DNA of 26,410 bases, taken from the NCBI GenBank assembly GCA_964625225.1, contig CAZVAR010000037.1:1-26410 (forward strand). Reading direction: 5' to 3'. The position numbers and the translations under genes were made by a program. Positions 22,914-26,410 of the stretch are shown in pieces. Under the pieces are notes generated by a model, which saw only the letters and a program-made list of their open reading frames with translations, was not told the origin of the DNA and made no database searches. Source of the DNA: CAZVAR01 sp964625225. GTDB lineage: Bacteria > Pseudomonadota > Alphaproteobacteria > JAJUGE01. Position 1 is the first letter of the stretch; each line of letters begins with the position of its first letter.

Positions 22914-22992
22914 AGCGAGGACACGCGCGAACTCGTCCGCATTCAGCCATCGACCGCGCACATGCAGCCCCGAACGCCCTCCAGAGGGACAC

Positions 22993-24840
22993 ATGGACGC
23001 GCTGAACCTCGTTATCCTGGTCGGGGCGTCGCTGGTCCTCGTCAGCATCCTGACCAGCCTGATCTCGTTCCGGGTCGGCGCGCCGCTGCTGCTCGTCTTT
23101 CTCGGGGTCGGCCTCGGGGCCGGCGAGGACGGGCTCGGCATCATCTTCGACGATGCTCGGATCGCCTTCCTGATCGGTACGGTCGCGCTCACCGTCATCC
23201 TGTTCGACAGCGGCTTCAACACGCCCTTATCGAGCTTCCGCCTCGCCGCGTGGCCGGCGATCGTCCTGGCGACCGTGGGCGTCATACTGACCGCCGGCAT
23301 CGTCGGGGTGATCGCGCATTACGTCCTCGGCATCGGCTGGCTGGAGGCGCTGCTGGCGGGTGCCATTCTAGGCTCGACCGATGCGGCGGCGGTGTTCTTC
23401 CTGCTGCGGGTCGGCGGCATCACCATACGCGAGCGCGTCCGCTCGACGCTCGAGGTCGAATCGGGCAGTAACGATCCGATCGCGATCTTTCTGACGATCG
23501 GGCTGGTTGAGCTGATCGCCGCCGAAGGCAGCGGCCCGCTGGACTTCGCGATCATGCTCGTGATGCAGGCGGTCATCGGCAGCCTGGCCGGCGTGATCGG
23601 CGGCCGGTTGCTGACGACGCTGCTGAACCGCCTGCCACTGGAAGCGGGGCTGCACCCGGTCCTGGCGGTCGCCTCCGCACTCGCGCTCTACGCCGCGACG
23701 GCCACCCTCGGCGGCAGCGGCTTTCTCGCCGCCTACATCGCCGGCTTGATTGCCGGCAACGCCCGGCTGCGCACGATCCAGGCCCTGCGCCGTTTCCAGC
23801 TCGGTCTGACCTGGCTTGCGCAGATCGTCATGTTCGTGATGCTGGGCCTGCTCGCGACGCCGTCCCAGTTCCCTTCGGTCCTGGTCTCCTCCCTGGTCGT
23901 CGCGGTGGTGCTGATCCTGGTGGCGCGCCCGATCGCGGTGTGGCTCTGCCTCGCGCCGTTCCGGCTCCCGCGCAACGAGATCGCCTTCATCGCCTGGGTC
24001 GGGCTGCGCGGGGCCGTGTCGATTCTGCTGGCGATCGTGCCCGCCCTCTACGGGATCGATGGCGGACAAAGCTACTTCAACTTCGCCTTTCTGGTGGTGG
24101 TGGTGTCGCTGGTGGTGCAAGGCTGGACCATCCGCCCGCTCGCCCGCTGGCTGGGCCTGATTGTGCCGCCACGCATCGGCCCGGTCGACCGGACCGAGCT
24201 CGATCTGCCGGGGTCCGGCGAGACGGAGCTCGTCGCCTACCGCATCCATCCGCAGAGTCCGGTCGTCCGTGGCCAGCGGCTGCCGCGCTGGGCACGGCCG
24301 TCGCTGATCGTCCGCGACGGCCGGCAGTACACGATCCACAATGTTCGTCAGCTTCTGCCGGGCGACATCGTCTACCTGTTCGCCTCCCCGTCCGTCATCC
24401 CGCTCTACGACCGCCTGTTTGCCGGCACCCGGGAGATCGGCGAGGACGACACGCAATTCTACGGCGATTTCGCGCTCGACCCCGCGACCACCGTGCAAGC
24501 GGTCGCGGAGATGTACGGCCTGCCGCTCAATCTCGAGCTGGCCGACCTCTCGGTCAGCGAGCTGATCGAGCGCGAGCTCGGCGGCGCCATCGGGGTCGGT
24601 GACCGGCTTCGGTTCGGCTCGATCGAACTGATCGTCCGCGAGCTGGGCGAGGATGGCAAGATCGCTTCGGTCGGCCTGGCGCTCGAACCGACCCCGGCGT
24701 CGACCCGCCGGATCCCGCTGTTCCAGACTCCCGGCGAGATCGGGGCCGGGCTGGCCCGCCTCGGCCGCCGCTCCGCCGCAATGCTGCGCCGCCTCCGCCG
24801 CCGGCTCCGGCGCCAGCCTGCGGCGAAGGGACGTACCTGA
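22993..24840 (+). CDS. nhaP2: NhaP2/CvrA-type K+(Na+)/H+ antiporter
   Basis: CPA1-family cation/proton antiporter, 615 residues, slightly longer than E. coli CvrA/NhaP2 (578). The membrane domain covers about 1-395. It contains LILFDSGF-like sequence near 69-75, LGSTDAAAVF at 126-135 and ESGSNDP at 156-162, where Asn160-Asp161 is the expected ion-binding pair. GLRGAVSILLA occurs later. A cytoplasmic RCK_C-like domain (about 405-490, including LPRWARPSLIVRDG and LLPGDIVYLFA) and a CorC/HlyC-like domain (about 500-580) follow, then an Arg-rich tail. ATG 22993 follows GAGGG closely. It exchanges cytoplasmic K+ or Na+ for H+, and the C-terminal domain probably senses nucleotide or pH. Its stop lies 1 bp from the stop of the convergent gene. 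Confidence 0.92.
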   Translation: MDALNLVILVGASLVLVSILTSLISFRVGAPLLLVFLGVGLGAGEDGLGIIFDDARIAFLIGTVALTVILFDSGFNTPLSSFRLAAWPAIVLATVGVILTAGIVGVIAHYVLGIGWLEALLAGAILGSTDAAAVFFLLRVGGITIRERVRSTLEVESGSNDPIAIFLTIGLVELIAAEGSGPLDFAIMLVMQAVIGSLAGVIGGRLLTTLLNRLPLEAGLHPVLAVASALALYAATATLGGSGFLAAYIAGLIAGNARLRTIQALRRFQLGLTWLAQIVMFVMLGLLATPSQFPSVLVSSLVVAVVLILVARPIAVWLCLAPFRLPRNEIAFIAWVGLRGAVSILLAIVPALYGIDGGQSYFNFAFLVVVVSLVVQGWTIRPLARWLGLIVPPRIGPVDRTELDLPGSGETELVAYRIHPQSPVVRGQRLPRWARPSLIVRDGRQYTIHNVRQLLPGDIVYLFASPSVIPLYDRLFAGTREIGEDDTQFYGDFALDPATTVQAVAEMYGLPLNLELADLSVSELIERELGGAIGVGDRLRFGSIELIVRELGEDGKIASVGLALEPTPASTRRIPLFQTPGEIGAGLARLGRRSAAMLRRLRRRLRRQPAAKGRT

Positions 24841-24841
24841 T

Positions 24842-26017
24842 CTACTCCCAGGTCTCGAACGGCACCGGAAGGCCCGCTTCGCGCAACCCGGCGGCGCGGG
24901 CCTTCATCCACTCGGCCTGGAACACCCGGTCGTCCGTGATCCCGCGCGCGAGATGCGCCTTCCACAGCTCCGCCAGCACCTCCTGCCGAGCGATCATCGC
25001 CTCATTGTTCTTCTGGTCTTCCGGCTTCCAGGCCCCGACCTCCTTGTAGTACCGGACGGCGCCCTCATGATAGGGGGCAACCCAGGACAGCATCTGCCGG
25101 TCGAACGCCCAGCCCTCGGCGCCCGGCGAGGCGTCCTGGTACTTCGGGAACAGTTCGTACATCGCCTTGGTCATCGCATAGGCCAGGTCCGGATCCTGCG
25201 ACTCGTAGGCCACCAGCAGCGGATAGGGGCCGCCGCCCGCCTCCAGCACCTTGCCGTCGCCGAGCAGGGCGCCCTTCGTGAACACCCGCTTGGCGTAATA
25301 GGGCAGGACCTCCCGCAGCCGGGCCCAGCCCTCCTCGTCGTCGTGCGGAATAGGCGGGTAGTGCAGACCGCGGGGGGAGGTGTCGAGCTTGTAGGTGCCG
25401 GCCGCGGAGGTGTTCACATAGGCGGCATCGACCTGACCGTTGATCAGACCCTCCTGGCTCGCCGCATAGCCCCCGAAATCGACCGCCTGCACGTCGTCCC
25501 AGGTCAGGTTGGCGAAGCGCAGATGCGCGAGGACGCTCATGTTGAGCGCCGGCGCCCCGGCCACCCGGGCGACCCGCTTGCCCTTCAGATCGGCGAGCGT
25601 GCGGATACCGGCGTCCTTGGCGGTGATCAGCACCGTGCCGGTATCGGCGTGGTTGAGCATCAGCACGCGGATGCGCTGCGGTCCCCAGCTGCGCTCGCCG
25701 AAATTGAACGCGCCTTCCTGGCTGTAATAGGCACCGATGCCGGAGCAGGAGAAATGGGCCTTGCCCTCGCGGAGCGGAATTTGACGGGACACGTCGTTCT
25801 TGCCCGGCAGCACGCGCAGCGTGACGCCCATTTCGTTCTTGAAGGCGGCTCCGATCGCCACCGCTTGGCTGTAGCCGTTGGAGCCGACGTCGTAGGCGGT
25901 CCAGACCAGCGGGTTCGGGAACTGCAGGTCGGCGGCATCGGCGCGCTCGGCCGGTGCGAACGCGACAGCCGCCGTAACGGCCGCGACGATCGGGAGGTTT
26001 CGTGAGACGACGTTCAT
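24842..26017 (-). CDS. TAXI-family TRAP transporter substrate-binding protein
   Basis: Periplasmic binding protein of the TAXI (TRAP-associated extracytoplasmic immunogenic) type, 391 residues. The signal peptide ends near ADA (residues 26-28). The mature part begins LVWTAYDVGSNGYSQAVAIG, a typical TAXI opening. AGIRTLADLKGKRVARVAGAP follows, then GLINGQVDAAYVNTSAAGTYKL and YELFPKYQDASPGAEGW. Such proteins normally work with a fused 4TM-12TM permease, but none is in this window, so the partner lies upstream beyond position 26410 or elsewhere. ATG 26017 has GAGGGGAA on its 5' side and a TATGAT element at 26062-26057. It is convergent with nhaP2. Confidence 0.9.
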   Translation of the reverse strand: MNVVSRNLPIVAAVTAAVAFAPAERADAADLQFPNPLVWTAYDVGSNGYSQAVAIGAAFKNEMGVTLRVLPGKNDVSRQIPLREGKAHFSCSGIGAYYSQEGAFNFGERSWGPQRIRVLMLNHADTGTVLITAKDAGIRTLADLKGKRVARVAGAPALNMSVLAHLRFANLTWDDVQAVDFGGYAASQEGLINGQVDAAYVNTSAAGTYKLDTSPRGLHYPPIPHDDEEGWARLREVLPYYAKRVFTKGALLGDGKVLEAGGGPYPLLVAYESQDPDLAYAMTKAMYELFPKYQDASPGAEGWAFDRQMLSWVAPYHEGAVRYYKEVGAWKPEDQKNNEAMIARQEVLAELWKAHLARGITDDRVFQAEWMKARAAGLREAGLPVPFETWE

Positions 26018-26339
26018 GACCCGGGCGTTCCCCTCGATGTTCGAATTGGCCAGCGGATCATAGTGCCCTTCGGCCGTCGCCCGCCACCGGTTCCAAGGTC
26101 GTGTCCCGGTTAAGGTTTCCGACCTTTTCGGTCCGACGTGCAGTGCGGCCCATCGGTATGCTCGGGGGCTGAGCGGCAGCGACGCGCGTGAGCGCGATCG
26201 ACGGGATAAGGGACGCCGCGCGCGGCCCGTGCCGGTAACCGGCACCACCCCACCTGCCAGCACGCCATTGCCCACGACTTCGCTCCCGAATTCCGCGGGC
26301 TCCATCGGCCGACGTGGCCTGCTCTCACCGGCCATGCCT
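26018..26339. other. Intergenic region, no gene seen
   Basis: This is 322 bp upstream of the TAXI gene. The frame of that gene stays open upstream to 26335 but is Arg/Pro-rich without a signal or ribosome site, so it is unlikely to be coding. A minus-strand TATGAT at 26062-26057 could be a -10 box, though no good -35 lies 16-18 bp away. Confidence 0.5.
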
Positions 26340-26410
26340 TCAGGCGGAAACCTGTTGCTGTTCGGGCGCGGGTAGCCGCGCCCTGGTGTCGGCGAAGCGC
26401 GGCGCCACCT
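26340..26410 (-). CDS. Probable C-terminal end of a minus-strand gene (partial)
   Basis: The last bases of the window, read on the minus strand, give a frame ending at TGA 26342-26340 with the protein-like tail VAPRFADTRARLPAPEQQQVSA. The gene would start outside the window. The fragment is too short to identify. If real, it lies upstream of the TAXI gene on the same strand. Confidence 0.4.
   Translation of the reverse strand, partial: VAPRFADTRARLPAPEQQQVSA

Noticed and set aside
23368..24498. A 376-codon minus-strand frame opposite nhaP2
   Set aside because: It is an antisense shadow of a well-supported antiporter, dominated by Arg, Gln, Asp and His.

Overview
This is a high-GC chromosomal window. 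It looks like an alphaproteobacterium, probably of the Rhodospirillales or a related soil/marine group. Three things point there: the G/C-rich third codon positions, several TRAP transporters, and an Mrp antiporter in which MrpA and MrpB are fused, as in rhizobial PhaAB. The placement is an inference; there is no rRNA or other marker gene here. No insertion sequence, phage gene or CRISPR array was seen.

Layout. (1) 134-2935: a plus-strand tripartite TRAP operon (dctP-dctQ-dctM). (2) 3278-5943: a lipoprotein lytic transglycosylase with a SPOR domain, an unrecognised 141-residue protein on the minus strand, and a short-chain dehydrogenase. (3) 6422-12812: a small XRE-type regulator divergent from a complete seven-subunit, six-gene Mrp cation/proton antiporter operon (mrpAB, C, D, E, F, G) with translationally coupled junctions. 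(4) 13417-15317: tRNA-Arg(ACG) on the minus strand, a coiled-coil lipoprotein behind a good sigma70-like promoter, and xanthine-guanine phosphoribosyltransferase (gpt). (5) 15295-18612: a doubtful low-complexity ORF and a second TRAP operon (dctP-dctQ-dctM), all on the minus strand. (6) 18970-19408: two very small genes in tandem. (7) 19340-22714: a ybhN-like membrane protein divergent from a phospholipase-D/cardiolipin-synthase-like enzyme and an endonuclease/exonuclease/phosphatase-fold enzyme. This is the E. coli ybhN-clsB-ybhP gene set in a rearranged order. (8) 22993-24840: a NhaP2/CvrA-type cation/proton antiporter. (9) 24842-26017: an orphan TAXI-type TRAP binding protein on the minus strand. 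(10) 26340-26410: the probable C-terminal end of one more minus-strand gene.

How the genes fit together. Secondary transport dominates. Two complete TRAP systems import organic acids or similar solutes using an ion gradient, usually Na+, and a third binding protein lacks its permease in this window. The Mrp complex exchanges Na+ (or K+) for H+, and NhaP2 exchanges K+ or Na+ for H+. The window is therefore rich in Na+/H+/K+ coupling, though nothing in the sequence shows co-regulation. The SLT-SPOR lipoprotein, the coiled-coil lipoprotein and the ybhN/clsB/ybhP set are envelope functions.

I did not find a clearly new multi-gene defence or metabolic system. The most unusual features are a 36-residue periodic linker in the SLT-SPOR lipoprotein, a hairpin abutting the dctQ start codon in the second TRAP operon, two tandem micro-genes one of which overlaps the 3' end of the ybhN-like gene antisense, and the XRE/mrp divergent control region.
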